This document shows positions 1 through 6,927 of a DNA stretch of 13,211 nt, in pieces (within the stretch, counting starts at the first letter, position 1; each line of letters begins with the position of its first letter). The DNA comes from an uncultured Bacteroidales bacterium (lineage in GTDB: Bacteria > Bacteroidota > Bacteroidia > Bacteroidales > UBA932). The stretch lies in the NCBI GenBank assembly GCA_934702165.1, contig CAKUYG010000044.1, positions 1 to 13,211 on the forward strand, read 5' to 3'. Position numbers and translations under genes: made by a program. The notes beneath the pieces were generated by a model. It was given only the letters and a program-made list of their open reading frames with translations. It searched no databases and had not been told where the DNA came from.

Positions 1-130
1 TTCTTCAACTCGTCGTTGATTGTCTCGATCAGCGCCCTCTTTCTCAGGAGGATTTTGTCGGAGACCGTCATGAGCTGCCCCCTCATAATGCTCTTCAGCT
101 TTGTCACCGATAGTGTCTCCAAAAGTGTGT
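1..130 (-). pseudogene. IS982-family transposase remnant (C-terminal part, runs off the window)
   Basis: Reading the minus strand gives an open frame whose conserved core includes TKLKSIM, DKILLRKRALIETINDELK and matches my recollection of the C-terminal half of IS982-family DDE transposases (the 'D-K-LLRKR-IET--D-LK' block). The C-terminus lies beyond position 1. Upstream of about position 110-130 the frame stays open, but the residues no longer look like IS982, so the element is broken there and its N-terminal two thirds are missing. It abuts a 19-bp inverted repeat and, beyond that, an unrelated IS256-type fragment. The 5' limit is approximate. Confidence 0.65.
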
Positions 131-151
131 CTGAGAACCTGAGATGAAAAA

Positions 152-214
152 GGTCAATAACTTTTAAGATATTTGTAAAAGGAAACAAAAAAAGAATCTT
201 AAAATTTATTGACC
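152..214. repeat. 19-bp imperfect inverted repeat with 25-nt spacer
   Basis: The left arm (152-170) and right arm (196-214) are reverse complements at 18 of 19 positions. The arms run GGTCAATAAC... and ...TTTATTGACC, with one mismatch. The spacer is A-rich. The repeat sits exactly between the IS982-like and IS256-like fragments, and its right arm ends at the base before the IS256-like ATG (215). It could be the terminal inverted repeats of an element that lost its interior, or a hairpin in the leader of the transposase. The sequence does not decide between these. Confidence 0.6.
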
Positions 215-384
215 ATGGAGTTCACAAAGGAACAAATTTCCGAGATAATGTGCAAGCACTCGGAGCGAGAAAATGGATTGCACGACCTGTTGGAGATAAT
301 GTTGGAGATAATGCTGGAGAGCATGATGGTAGCCGAGAGAGGCGAATATCTGCGGACCGCTGGAGAGGGCAACAAAGTCAACGG
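215..384 (+). pseudogene. IS256/Mutator-family transposase, N-terminal fragment
   Basis: From the ATG at 215 the frame reads MEFTKEQISEI, then ENGLHDLLE, AERGEYLR and GNKVNGF. This is the typical start of an IS256-family (Mutator-type) transposase: a GL--LL helix, an 'AER--L' block, then the 'NKGNG' block. After GNKVNGF (about 382) homology stops and a stop codon follows at 410-412, leaving roughly 55-65 residues of a protein normally about 400 long. The catalytic domain is absent, so the fragment cannot be functional. It carries an in-frame 12-bp tandem duplication at 289-312. It is joined directly to an IS1595-type C-terminal fragment in another frame. Confidence 0.7.
289..312. repeat. 12-bp tandem duplication inside the IS256-type remnant
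   Basis: GTTGGAGATAAT occurs twice in direct tandem (289-300, 301-312), followed by a diverged third copy, GCTGGAGAGCAT (313-324). In frame it doubles the LEIM tetrapeptide. It is probably a slippage duplication in a decaying pseudogene. Confidence 0.85.
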
Positions 385-538
385 CTTCTGCTGGATGTCC
401 ACCATGACATAACGCCGGGCTATCTCCAGAACTACCTGAACGAGTTCTGCTATAAGTTCAACCGGCGACGCCCTGTTCGACAGGCTCATGGTTGCGTCCC
501 TGGCATACAAAAATGACTTTAGGTACAACATTGCGTAA
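385..538 (+). pseudogene. IS1595/ISXO2-like transposase, C-terminal fragment with frameshift
   Basis: In the frame beginning at 385 the translation reads LLLDVHHDITPGYLQNYLNE, then FCYKFNRR (to 468). This is the 'YL-EFCYRFNRR' block near the C-terminus of ISXO2-like (IS1595) transposases. The expected continuation GDALFDRLM...YKNDFRYNIA then stop is present at 464-538, but in a different frame that begins within the NRR codons. A short deletion of about 11 bp between two CGGCG motifs (expected residues Y-F-G after NRR) explains this, although the intact parent sequence is inferred. The N-terminal and most of the DDE domain are missing, so the fragment is non-functional. Confidence 0.75.
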
Positions 539-558
539 TCATTTTGTATTTATGTATA

Positions 559-572
559 ATACATCGATGTAT
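559..572. promoter_or_regulatory. 14-bp perfect palindrome upstream of the first lipoprotein gene (operator candidate)
   Basis: ATACATCGATGTAT at 559-572 is its own reverse complement. It is overlapped by two direct copies of ATGTATAAT (552-560 and 567-575, 15 bp apart). It lies 9-22 bp upstream of the TAAGTTTG box of the 594 gene, where a dimeric repressor or activator would be expected to act. No regulator can be named from the sequence. Confidence 0.4.
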
Positions 573-580
573 AATTTTTG

Positions 581-588
581 TAAGTTTG
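581..588 (+). promoter_or_regulatory. Bacteroidetes -7 promoter box for the 594 gene
   Basis: TAAGTTTG matches the TAnnTTTG consensus of the Bacteroidetes primary sigma factor. It ends 5 nt before the ATG at 594. No clear TTTG -33 box is seen 19-21 nt upstream, which fits activator dependence through the adjacent palindrome. The spacing predicts transcription starting at or next to the A of the ATG. Confidence 0.5.
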
Positions 589-593
589 CCGAC

Positions 594-1634
594 ATGAAAC
601 GCCGTCTCCCCATACTGATGCTGATTGCCCTGATGGTATCCTGTTCAGGGTTGTCCGACTCGCCGCAGCCATACGTGGTGCCGGAGTTCACCTCCGTGTC
701 CAGCGATGTCTCCGGGGACGAATCCGCGCCCGAGACAAGGCTCACGGCAAAACTCAACTCCAGCCACGGAGTGGAGAGGGCAGGTTTCATGATAGGACTC
801 TCGGAAACCACGATGAAATACTGCCCGGCCCTTCTGTCCGGCCTCACTTTCAGCCTGACCCTGGACAGCATGGAAGAGGGGCGATACGCTTACTGCGCCA
901 CAGCCGGAAACTCGCGCAATGAGATTCGCTCAGCCATTGACTGGTTCACCATCAGCAAAAGCAGTTCCTCGATCCCTGACAGCGGAGATGATGACCCGAC
1001 AGAGCCACTGCCACCGCCAGGGGTCGATGGGATCGCCATAAGTGACGAGAACTTCCGGGACTCGCTCCTGCTTCACTTCGACACTGACCGCAACGGCAGG
1101 CTGGAACTCGCCGAAGCCCTGGCGATAGAAAACATCAGCGTCACGACCACCAGGATAAGCACCCTTGACGGAGTGCAGTACATGAGCAATCTGAAAAAAA
1201 TCCGATGCTCAGGGACACCGGATACCAGGAGCAGGCTCACGAAACTGGATTTCAGATACAACCCAAGGCTAGAAGCCCTCGAGTGCAATTTCTCGAGAGT
1301 CGAGCAGATTTCAATCCCATCTTCCACCAAGGAATTGAGATGCAGATACGGATTCCTCCAGCAAATCACGTTCCCCTCCGGCTCTTGCCTGAAAAACCTC
1401 GACGTGTTCGGGAATCGCCTCACCGCCCTTGACGTTTCAGCCCTCGCAGAACTCGAATATCTGGAGTGTGGACTCAACAGTTTCTCTACTCTCGATGTGT
1501 CCGGCAACCTCAAGCTGAAGGTGCTTGACCTGCGGGGTTCCGCAGAGCTGGAAGTCGTGTATCTGTCGAAGGGTCAAGAGATTGAGACCATCTACGCTGA
1601 CGACGGAGTCAGCTTCAGATACAAAGACCGCTGA
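594..1634 (+). CDS. EF-hand/leucine-rich-repeat surface lipoprotein (346 aa)
   Basis: An exported lipoprotein: the signal peptide starts MKRRLPILMLIALMVSC, with the lipobox Cys at residue 17. Residues about 25-120 form a beta-sandwich-like (Fn3-type) region resembling the first such region of the 6928-8997 protein. A Ser/Asp/Pro-rich linker (about 122-145) follows, then a canonical EF-hand loop at 163-174 (D163, D165, N167, G168, L170, E174). After that come irregular LRRs of the 'L--LDVSGN--L--L-C' type to about 320, and a C-terminal cap ending in GQEIETIYADDG. The start at 594 is chosen because it begins the signal peptide; an upstream in-frame start would add transposase-derived residues. 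A likely role is calcium-stabilised binding at the cell surface. The ligand is unknown. The gene appears monocistronic, with its own terminator. Confidence 0.88.
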   Translation: MKRRLPILMLIALMVSCSGLSDSPQPYVVPEFTSVSSDVSGDESAPETRLTAKLNSSHGVERAGFMIGLSETTMKYCPALLSGLTFSLTLDSMEEGRYAYCATAGNSRNEIRSAIDWFTISKSSSSIPDSGDDDPTEPLPPPGVDGIAISDENFRDSLLLHFDTDRNGRLELAEALAIENISVTTTRISTLDGVQYMSNLKKIRCSGTPDTRSRLTKLDFRYNPRLEALECNFSRVEQISIPSSTKELRCRYGFLQQITFPSGSCLKNLDVFGNRLTALDVSALAELEYLECGLNSFSTLDVSGNLKLKVLDLRGSAELEVVYLSKGQEIETIYADDGVSFRYKDR

Positions 1635-1649
1635 ATCGCCAATAAAATG

Positions 1650-1686
1650 AACCGTTATGGACTTGATTCATGACGGGTTTATTTTT
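1650..1686 (+). terminator. Rho-independent terminator after the 594 gene
   Basis: CCGTTATG (1652-1659) pairs with CATGACGG (1669-1676), giving an 8-bp stem with one G-T wobble around a 9-nt loop. The pairing can extend with AA/TT if one G is bulged. It is followed by a T-rich run, TTTATTTTT (1678-1686). It begins 15 nt after the stop codon at 1634, separating this gene from the downstream operon. Confidence 0.7.
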
Positions 1687-1696
1687 ACCTTAGCGT

Positions 1697-1704
1697 CATA
1701 TTTG
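1697..1704 (+). promoter_or_regulatory. Possible -7 box for the fimbrillin-like operon
   Basis: CATATTTG differs at one position from TAnnTTTG and lies 20 nt before the ATG at 1725, downstream of the intrinsic terminator. A -33 TTTG at proper spacing is not visible. Unlike the other genes here, this arrangement would leave a short untranslated leader. Confidence 0.35.
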
Positions 1705-1724
1705 GAAAGAGACAGAAAATCAAC

Positions 1725-2600
1725 ATGAAGCGACCCGTAATTCTGACACTGGCCATTCTTGCAGTATCAATTGCATCCTGCCGAAAGACCGCACCCGACG
1801 ACGGGCCTACCAAAGACAGAATACCCATAAGGATAGCCACTTCACTCACCAAGGTCACCGACGATGCTTTCGAGACTGGAGACAAGGTCGGAATATATGT
1901 AGTCAACCAGCCCCTCCAACTCAAACCAATAGGCAATCACATTGACAACGCCTGCTTCACTTTCAGCGGGAGCGAATGGAAGTCAGCCCGAGAGCTCTAT
2001 TGGCTTGACAGCGAGACAAAAGCCGACTTCTACTGCTACTTCCCCCATAAGGAAAAGATCGTCAGCGCCCTGTATCCTATCCAATCCAACGCCTTGTTGG
2101 ATCAGAGCAGCGAAGCGGGCTACAAAGTTTCGGATTACCTCTGGGGCAAAACGGAAGGCATCGCCCCGACCTCCGTACCTGTCGTCCTCACCCTGCGGCA
2201 CCTCATGAGCTGTATACAGGTAAGTCTCAAAGCCGGGACCGGCTGGAGCCCAGAGGAGCTGAAAAACGCCCAGGTGAGCCTGCACGGGCTTATGACATCC
2301 GCAAACTTCAGTCTCAAGGACGGAAACATCAGCGCAAACGGCGGCAGAAACACCGTCCTCCCGTTCAATACTTCAGACGGGAACTTCAGGGCTCTGGTCC
2401 CTCCGCAGAAAATCGAAGACAGCGAACTCGTCACAATAAAGCTTGGCAATAAAGAATATAAACTCAAGACAAGTGTCTCGCTGGAATCCGGCAAGATGCA
2501 CCGCTGCTCCATAGTGGTCAACCGCATCGGAGAAGGGATATACATCGGGGTGGACCCGTGGGAAGACGCAGGTGAAGATTTCGGAGGATCTGTAGAATGA
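1725..2600 (+). CDS. Fimbrillin-family (Mfa-like) lipoprotein, first gene of operon (291 aa)
   Basis: Residues 1-19 (MKRPVILTLAILAVSIASC) are a lipoprotein signal with Cys19. The mature part is one Mfa-like domain, recognisable by the sequence around K43 (LTKVTDDAF), GDKVGIYVV (52-60), a 'DNA-F-F-G-EW----LYW' block, a SDYLWGK motif, an RHLMS-type block and a terminal I-VDPWE. The same ordered motifs occur in the next two genes. Proteins of this family are exported as lipoproteins; some are structural or tip subunits of type V pili, while others are simply surface lipoproteins. In classical fimbrillins an Arg-directed protease frees the N-terminus; here the matching site is Lys rather than Arg. 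The stop overlaps the next start (ATGA), indicating translational coupling. Confidence 0.85.
   Translation: MKRPVILTLAILAVSIASCRKTAPDDGPTKDRIPIRIATSLTKVTDDAFETGDKVGIYVVNQPLQLKPIGNHIDNACFTFSGSEWKSARELYWLDSETKADFYCYFPHKEKIVSALYPIQSNALLDQSSEAGYKVSDYLWGKTEGIAPTSVPVVLTLRHLMSCIQVSLKAGTGWSPEELKNAQVSLHGLMTSANFSLKDGNISANGGRNTVLPFNTSDGNFRALVPPQKIEDSELVTIKLGNKEYKLKTSVSLESGKMHRCSIVVNRIGEGIYIGVDPWEDAGEDFGGSVE
2583..2587 (+). promoter_or_regulatory. Shine-Dalgarno GGAGG for the 2597 gene
   Basis: GGAGG lies 9 nt before the ATG at 2597, inside the last codons of the upstream fimbrillin-like gene. Strong Shine-Dalgarno sequences are uncommon in Bacteroidetes. Together with the ATGA overlap, this supports the 2597 start. 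Confidence 0.5.
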
Positions 2601-5600
2601 AAAAAGCACTCATAGCACTTTCAGCAGCACTCTCACTCGCCTCTTGCGGTCTGAGCGACCCCATCACACGACCTGAAATCCCTGAAGAAAGCGGAGGCAA
2701 GATCAGTCTCGGAGGCGAGATTGACCAGGTCTACCTCACAAGGGCCAATGACAGCGGTTTCGCAGACAAGGACAAGATCGGAGTCTATATCGTCGACTAC
2801 GAAGGCTCCACCCCGGGGGCACTGCGCAGCAGCGGCAACAGGGCCGACAATGTCAAGCATACCTTCGACGAGGCCTCCTACAAATGGGTTCCCGCAAAGG
2901 ACATCTACTGGAAAGACAAGCAGACGCACATCGACGTCTACGGCTACTATCCTTACGGAAACGTAAGCGATGTGGAAAACTACACATTCACCATCAGCGA
3001 CGACCAGCGCTCCACCCCGAGAGACGGAGAGCTTGGGGGCTATGAAAAGTCCGACTTCCTCTGGGGCAAGGTGACCGATGTCGCCCCGACGGACAAGCTC
3101 ATCAAGATATCCTTCCATCACAAGATGGCCGGGATAAAGATTTCACTCACCGAAGGCGAAGGCTTTGCCGACGGAGAATGGGCATCAGCAGGCAAGAACG
3201 TGCTGATAACAGGCACCAGACTTCAGGCGAGCGCAAACCTTGCCACAGGCGAAGTACAGGCCGCCGGGGACGCCGGGGCAGGGTACATCATCCCGCAGAT
3301 CAAGGGAGACGAATACCGGGCCGTGGTCGCCCCGCAACAGATCACCGCAGGCTCCCAGCTTCTCGCCATCAGCGTGGAGGGCAGGACCTACAAGTTCAGC
3401 CGGGAGGAAACGACAGAGCTCAACTCCGGCAAGCAGCACAACTTCACCATCAGCGTGAACAAGAAGCCCGACGGGGATTTCGAGTTCAAACTCTCGGGCC
3501 AGAGCATCACCGACTGGGAAAACGATCCCGTCTCCCACGACGGCACGGCTAAAGAATACATCGTGGTCAATGTGGAAACGGCCGGCACGCTGGACGAATG
3601 CCTGAAAACCGCAGGCAAAGAAGCCTCCAAAGTCAAGAATCTCAAACTCACAGGCACCATCAACGCAAGGGACTTCGCAGTGATGAAATATTGGATGACC
3701 AGTCTGAGCAGCCTCAACCTCAAGGAAGTAAATATAGCGCGGTGCGAAAGCAGCTCCCTGGAATACTCTGAATCCGGTTTCAATACAGATTACTGGTACA
3801 ATGGAAACGAGGCGGGCGAATTACCAAGTTCAGCCCTGTCAGACAAGAAAACCCTGCTCCACCTCATCCTGCCGGACAGCATCACTAAAATCGGGCAGTA
3901 TGCTGTCGGCAATTGCGAGAACCTCAGCGGAAGCCTCATCATCCCAGAAAGCGTCACAAGCATTGAGACCACAGCATTCTATGGCTGCCGCTCTCTCACC
4001 AGTCTCACCCTTCCGTTGAGTCTCGAGTACATCGGGGACAGCGCATTCCATAACTGCGGCTTCACCTGCGAGCTCCTGCTCCCGGAAAAGCTTGAGCACA
4101 TAGGCAGCATGGCATTCATCGGCTGCGCAGGCCTGTATGGCAGCCTCAATCTCCCGGAAGGGATCAAGCATCTTGGCGAACATGCCTTCAGCGGCTGTTC
4201 CGGCTTTAGCGGAAGTCTCTCGATCCCCGAAGGACTGACAACAATAGCTTCAAGCGCTTTCGGCTCCTGCTTCGGGCTTGACGGACCTCTCACCCTTCCG
4301 GACAATCTAACTTCTATCGGTAATTATGCTTTCGGTGGTACAAGACTCACAGGAGAGCTTGTGCTTCCCGAGACCCTTCCCAGCATCGGAAGCGGTGCAT
4401 TCAACGGCTGTAAATTCAGCGGGAGGCTGGTTCTCCCGGACGGGCTTCAGGTCATAAGCGATGAGGCTTTCTATGGCACAGAACGGCTGAGCGGGACCCT
4501 GTTCATACCCGAAGATGTCGTGAGCATCGGGAAAAGCGCTTTTGTGAACAGCGGGATCGAGTCGGTCGTCCTCCCCGCAAACCTTGAGGTCATAAAGGAC
4601 GGAGCGTTCTTCGGATGCTTCAACCTCAGCCGTATCGTCTGCAAGAGCGAGATACCTCCATACATCATGAGCGGTGCATTTGACGGCGTATCCAAGGAGA
4701 ACTTCACAGTCGAGGTGCCGGAGTCGGCGGTGGCCCAATACCGGACTGCTCCCGGATGGAACGAGTTCAAGCGCATCTCCGCCTACCGCAACCTTTCCGT
4801 GAGCCCGGCCACACTAAGCGCCCTCAACAGCAAGGCCACACGTAGTCTCGTGCTCTATTCCGAGGGTGACTGGACAGTCGAGAGCAAGCCGGAGTGGGTG
4901 AACATCAGCCCGTCCGAGGGCAGCGGCAAGTCAAGCATAAGCCTCGAATTCTCGCAGAAGCCTGCCGGAGGGCCCCGTGAAGGCGAGGTGGTTTTCAAAC
5001 TCAAAGACAAGGATTACCGCACGACATGCAAAGTGTCCCAATACGACTTCGACCACTCCGAAGATGAAATACTGACCCTTCAGACCGCCAACAAGGGCCC
5101 GGGGATCAACATAGTCCTGCTCGGCGACGGCTACAGCGCCAAGGACATCTCCGAGGGAAAACTCCTCGCTGATATCAACGAGGCCGCCGGGCATTTCTTC
5201 AGCATCGAGCCGTACAGGACATACAAGGAATATTTCAACGTCTATGCAGGAATATCCGTCTCCCCGGAGTCCGGGGTGGGCGGGGTCAACACCGTAGTCT
5301 ACAACCGCTTCAACACCACCGCCAAAGACGGAGGCATGCTCGGAGGAAGGAACGGGACGGACGACCTTCTGGAGATCCTGCGATACGCTCTCAAGGCCCC
5401 GACCGTCAACGAGGGAAACCTGGCGCAGACTCTTACCGTGATGATCCCGAACACAGCCGAATACGGCGGCACGACATACCTCTTCGATGACGGGACGGCC
5501 ATAAGCTACTGCCCTAAGAGCAGTCGTGCCTACCCTTATGACTTCCGGGGTATTATCCAGCATGAGGCCGGCGGACACGGCTTCGGCAAGCTCGGGGAGG

Positions 5601-6052
5601 AGTCCATAGTGCACAATGCCTACATAGACGCCTGCTGCAACTCATACTGGGATCTGATAAATGCACTCGGGAGAGGCTGGTTCAGCAACCTGTCGCTTTC
5701 TGGCAACATAGGCGGGGTCAGTTGGAGCCACCTTCTCTTCCACGAGAAATACAAAGACTTCGTGGACATCTACGAGGGAGGATTCATGCACTCGCGCGGA
5801 GTCTTCCGCTCGGAGTACAACAGCTGCATGAACAACTGCATCCCGTACTACAGCACCATCAGCCGAGAGCTGATAGTCCGCAGGATAAAGTCTTACGCCG
5901 GAGAAGAATTCAGTTTCGAGGACTTTGTGGCCCTCGACAATATAGACGGGCGGCCGACGGTCACGTCTTCAAGCCTTTCCGAAGGCCGCCACCCTGCCGC
6001 CACAGACCAGCACGCACCGGTCATGGCCGGAAAACGTCCATCAGTCAAATAG
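2597..6052 (+). CDS. Fimbrillin-like / BspA LRR / BACON / M64 metallopeptidase fusion lipoprotein (1151 aa)
   Basis: The lipoprotein signal ends LASC, with Cys17. Residues about 38-312 are an Mfa-like domain closely matching both neighbours (DKIGVYIV, DVYGYYPYG, SDFLWGK, ITDWEND). Residues about 316-405 are an LRR N-terminal cap. About 405-725 hold 11 full BspA-type repeats plus a degenerate twelfth ('L-LP--L--IG--AF-GC--L-G'). Residues 733-815 are a BACON domain (LSVSP..., W in SEGDWTV, CKVSQ end). About 822-1115 are an M64 (IgA-peptidase type) domain with INIVLLGDGYSAKD and the zinc site H989-E990...H994, then GFGKLGEES. M64 enzymes are zinc endopeptidases; one characterised member cleaves human IgA. 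The zinc motif is HEXXXH, not HEXXH. Candidate third ligands are E1001 or E1002. The protein is inferred to be a surface-anchored protease with a binding array. Its substrate is unknown. Confidence 0.88.
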   Translation: MKKALIALSAALSLASCGLSDPITRPEIPEESGGKISLGGEIDQVYLTRANDSGFADKDKIGVYIVDYEGSTPGALRSSGNRADNVKHTFDEASYKWVPAKDIYWKDKQTHIDVYGYYPYGNVSDVENYTFTISDDQRSTPRDGELGGYEKSDFLWGKVTDVAPTDKLIKISFHHKMAGIKISLTEGEGFADGEWASAGKNVLITGTRLQASANLATGEVQAAGDAGAGYIIPQIKGDEYRAVVAPQQITAGSQLLAISVEGRTYKFSREETTELNSGKQHNFTISVNKKPDGDFEFKLSGQSITDWENDPVSHDGTAKEYIVVNVETAGTLDECLKTAGKEASKVKNLKLTGTINARDFAVMKYWMTSLSSLNLKEVNIARCESSSLEYSESGFNTDYWYNGNEAGELPSSALSDKKTLLHLILPDSITKIGQYAVGNCENLSGSLIIPESVTSIETTAFYGCRSLTSLTLPLSLEYIGDSAFHNCGFTCELLLPEKLEHIGSMAFIGCAGLYGSLNLPEGIKHLGEHAFSGCSGFSGSLSIPEGLTTIASSAFGSCFGLDGPLTLPDNLTSIGNYAFGGTRLTGELVLPETLPSIGSGAFNGCKFSGRLVLPDGLQVISDEAFYGTERLSGTLFIPEDVVSIGKSAFVNSGIESVVLPANLEVIKDGAFFGCFNLSRIVCKSEIPPYIMSGAFDGVSKENFTVEVPESAVAQYRTAPGWNEFKRISAYRNLSVSPATLSALNSKATRSLVLYSEGDWTVESKPEWVNISPSEGSGKSSISLEFSQKPAGGPREGEVVFKLKDKDYRTTCKVSQYDFDHSEDEILTLQTANKGPGINIVLLGDGYSAKDISEGKLLADINEAAGHFFSIEPYRTYKEYFNVYAGISVSPESGVGGVNTVVYNRFNTTAKDGGMLGGRNGTDDLLEILRYALKAPTVNEGNLAQTLTVMIPNTAEYGGTTYLFDDGTAISYCPKSSRAYPYDFRGIIQHEAGGHGFGKLGEESIVHNAYIDACCNSYWDLINALGRGWFSNLSLSGNIGGVSWSHLLFHEKYKDFVDIYEGGFMHSRGVFRSEYNSCMNNCIPYYSTISRELIVRRIKSYAGEEFSFEDFVALDNIDGRPTVTSSSLSEGRHPAATDQHAPVMAGKRPSVK

Positions 6053-6061
6053 TCAACAACT

Positions 6062-6925
6062 ATGAAAAAATTACTATATCTGTCACTGCTCCTGCTCACC
6101 GCAGCCTGTTCCAAGACCGTGGAGAACGAACTCTCCATCAGGTTCAACCTCAATTATCCGGGACAGACCAGGGTAAGCGGAGCCTCTTTTGAGAGCGGGG
6201 ACGTCACCGGACTGTATATGACAGAGTACAGTTCGGGCGTTGCCCTGCCTCTTATGATTTCCGGCAATGCTGCCGACAATGCCGCCTTGTCCTTCGACGG
6301 CACCCTCTGGACAGCAAGCCCCAAAGTATTCTGGGACAAGGGGATGAAATACGATGCTTATGGCTATTACCCCTACGGAGCTCCCAATTCTATGGAAAGC
6401 TACGAATTCAGCGTACAGCAGGATCAGTCCTCTCCGCGCCTTGGCAGCACCCCCGGAGGCTATGAGATGTCAGACTTCCTCTGGGCCAAGAGCGAAGGGG
6501 TCAAGTATCCGGATGTCGTGAGCCTCAACTTCAGCCACAGGATGAGCCGCCTCGTGATTAAGCTGGTCAAAGGCAAGGATTTCAACACAGAACTGCCAGA
6601 TGACATCATCATACGTATCCATGGGACAGTAACCGATGCCCTGATAGACCTCAACACCGGCGCAGTAGAGAAAAGGCGCAATGCCGTCACGCACAGCATC
6701 ACGATGTGCAAGGACGGACCGGACACGTTCTCTGCCATAATAGTACCTCAGCGCATCGAGAAAAAACAGCCGCTGATCGAAGTCCTCACAGGAGATGTGT
6801 CCTATCTGCTCGAGACCCGCTTCGTTTTCAAGACCGGTGTCCAGCACAACGCCGTCATCACCCTCAACGCAGACCCGGACAAAGTCCGGATAGACATCGG
6901 CGGAGAGATAGAAGGTTGGAACTGA
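6062..6925 (+). CDS. Fimbrillin-family (Mfa-like) lipoprotein, third gene of operon (287 aa)
   Basis: The signal peptide ends LLTAAC, with lipid Cys16. The mature part is an Mfa-like domain with QTRVSG (R37), ESGDVTGLYMTEY, DAYGYYPYG, GGYEMSDFLWAK, FSHRMSRLVIKL, IIVPQRI and a terminal IGGEIEGWN. It is more similar to the N-terminal domain of the M64 fusion upstream (the YGYYPYG and SDFLW blocks are nearly the same) than to the 1725 protein. It starts 9 nt after the preceding stop without an evident Shine-Dalgarno, and is probably cotranscribed. The Arg37 site could be the position where an Arg-specific protease matures the subunit, as in type V fimbrillins; this is inference. It ends 2 bp from the convergent LRR gene. 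Confidence 0.86.
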   Translation: MKKLLYLSLLLLTAACSKTVENELSIRFNLNYPGQTRVSGASFESGDVTGLYMTEYSSGVALPLMISGNAADNAALSFDGTLWTASPKVFWDKGMKYDAYGYYPYGAPNSMESYEFSVQQDQSSPRLGSTPGGYEMSDFLWAKSEGVKYPDVVSLNFSHRMSRLVIKLVKGKDFNTELPDDIIIRIHGTVTDALIDLNTGAVEKRRNAVTHSITMCKDGPDTFSAIIVPQRIEKKQPLIEVLTGDVSYLLETRFVFKTGVQHNAVITLNADPDKVRIDIGGEIEGWN

Positions 6926-6927
6926 CC

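Noticed and set aside
492..593. In-frame N-terminal extension of the first lipoprotein
   Set aside because: The extension begins at a TTG inside the IS1595 remnant and would bury the signal peptide. The ATG at 594 begins a perfect lipoprotein signal and follows a promoter box.
3820..4780. Repetitive DNA, considered as a tandem repeat or CRISPR array
   Set aside because: The periodicity is at the protein level (about 23-24 residue BspA-type LRRs). The nucleotide copies are diverged and there are no conserved repeat-spacer units.
4931..5614. Minus-strand open frame of 227 codons
   Set aside because: It is antisense to the BACON/M64 part of the fusion gene and has no plausible start context or domain.
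6020..6052. C-terminal sorting domain (type IX secretion) on the M64 fusion
   Set aside because: The last 30 residues are Ser/Pro/His-rich and lack the beta-sandwich and the terminal K-V-(I/V)-K-type signature. The lipoprotein signal is the better anchor.
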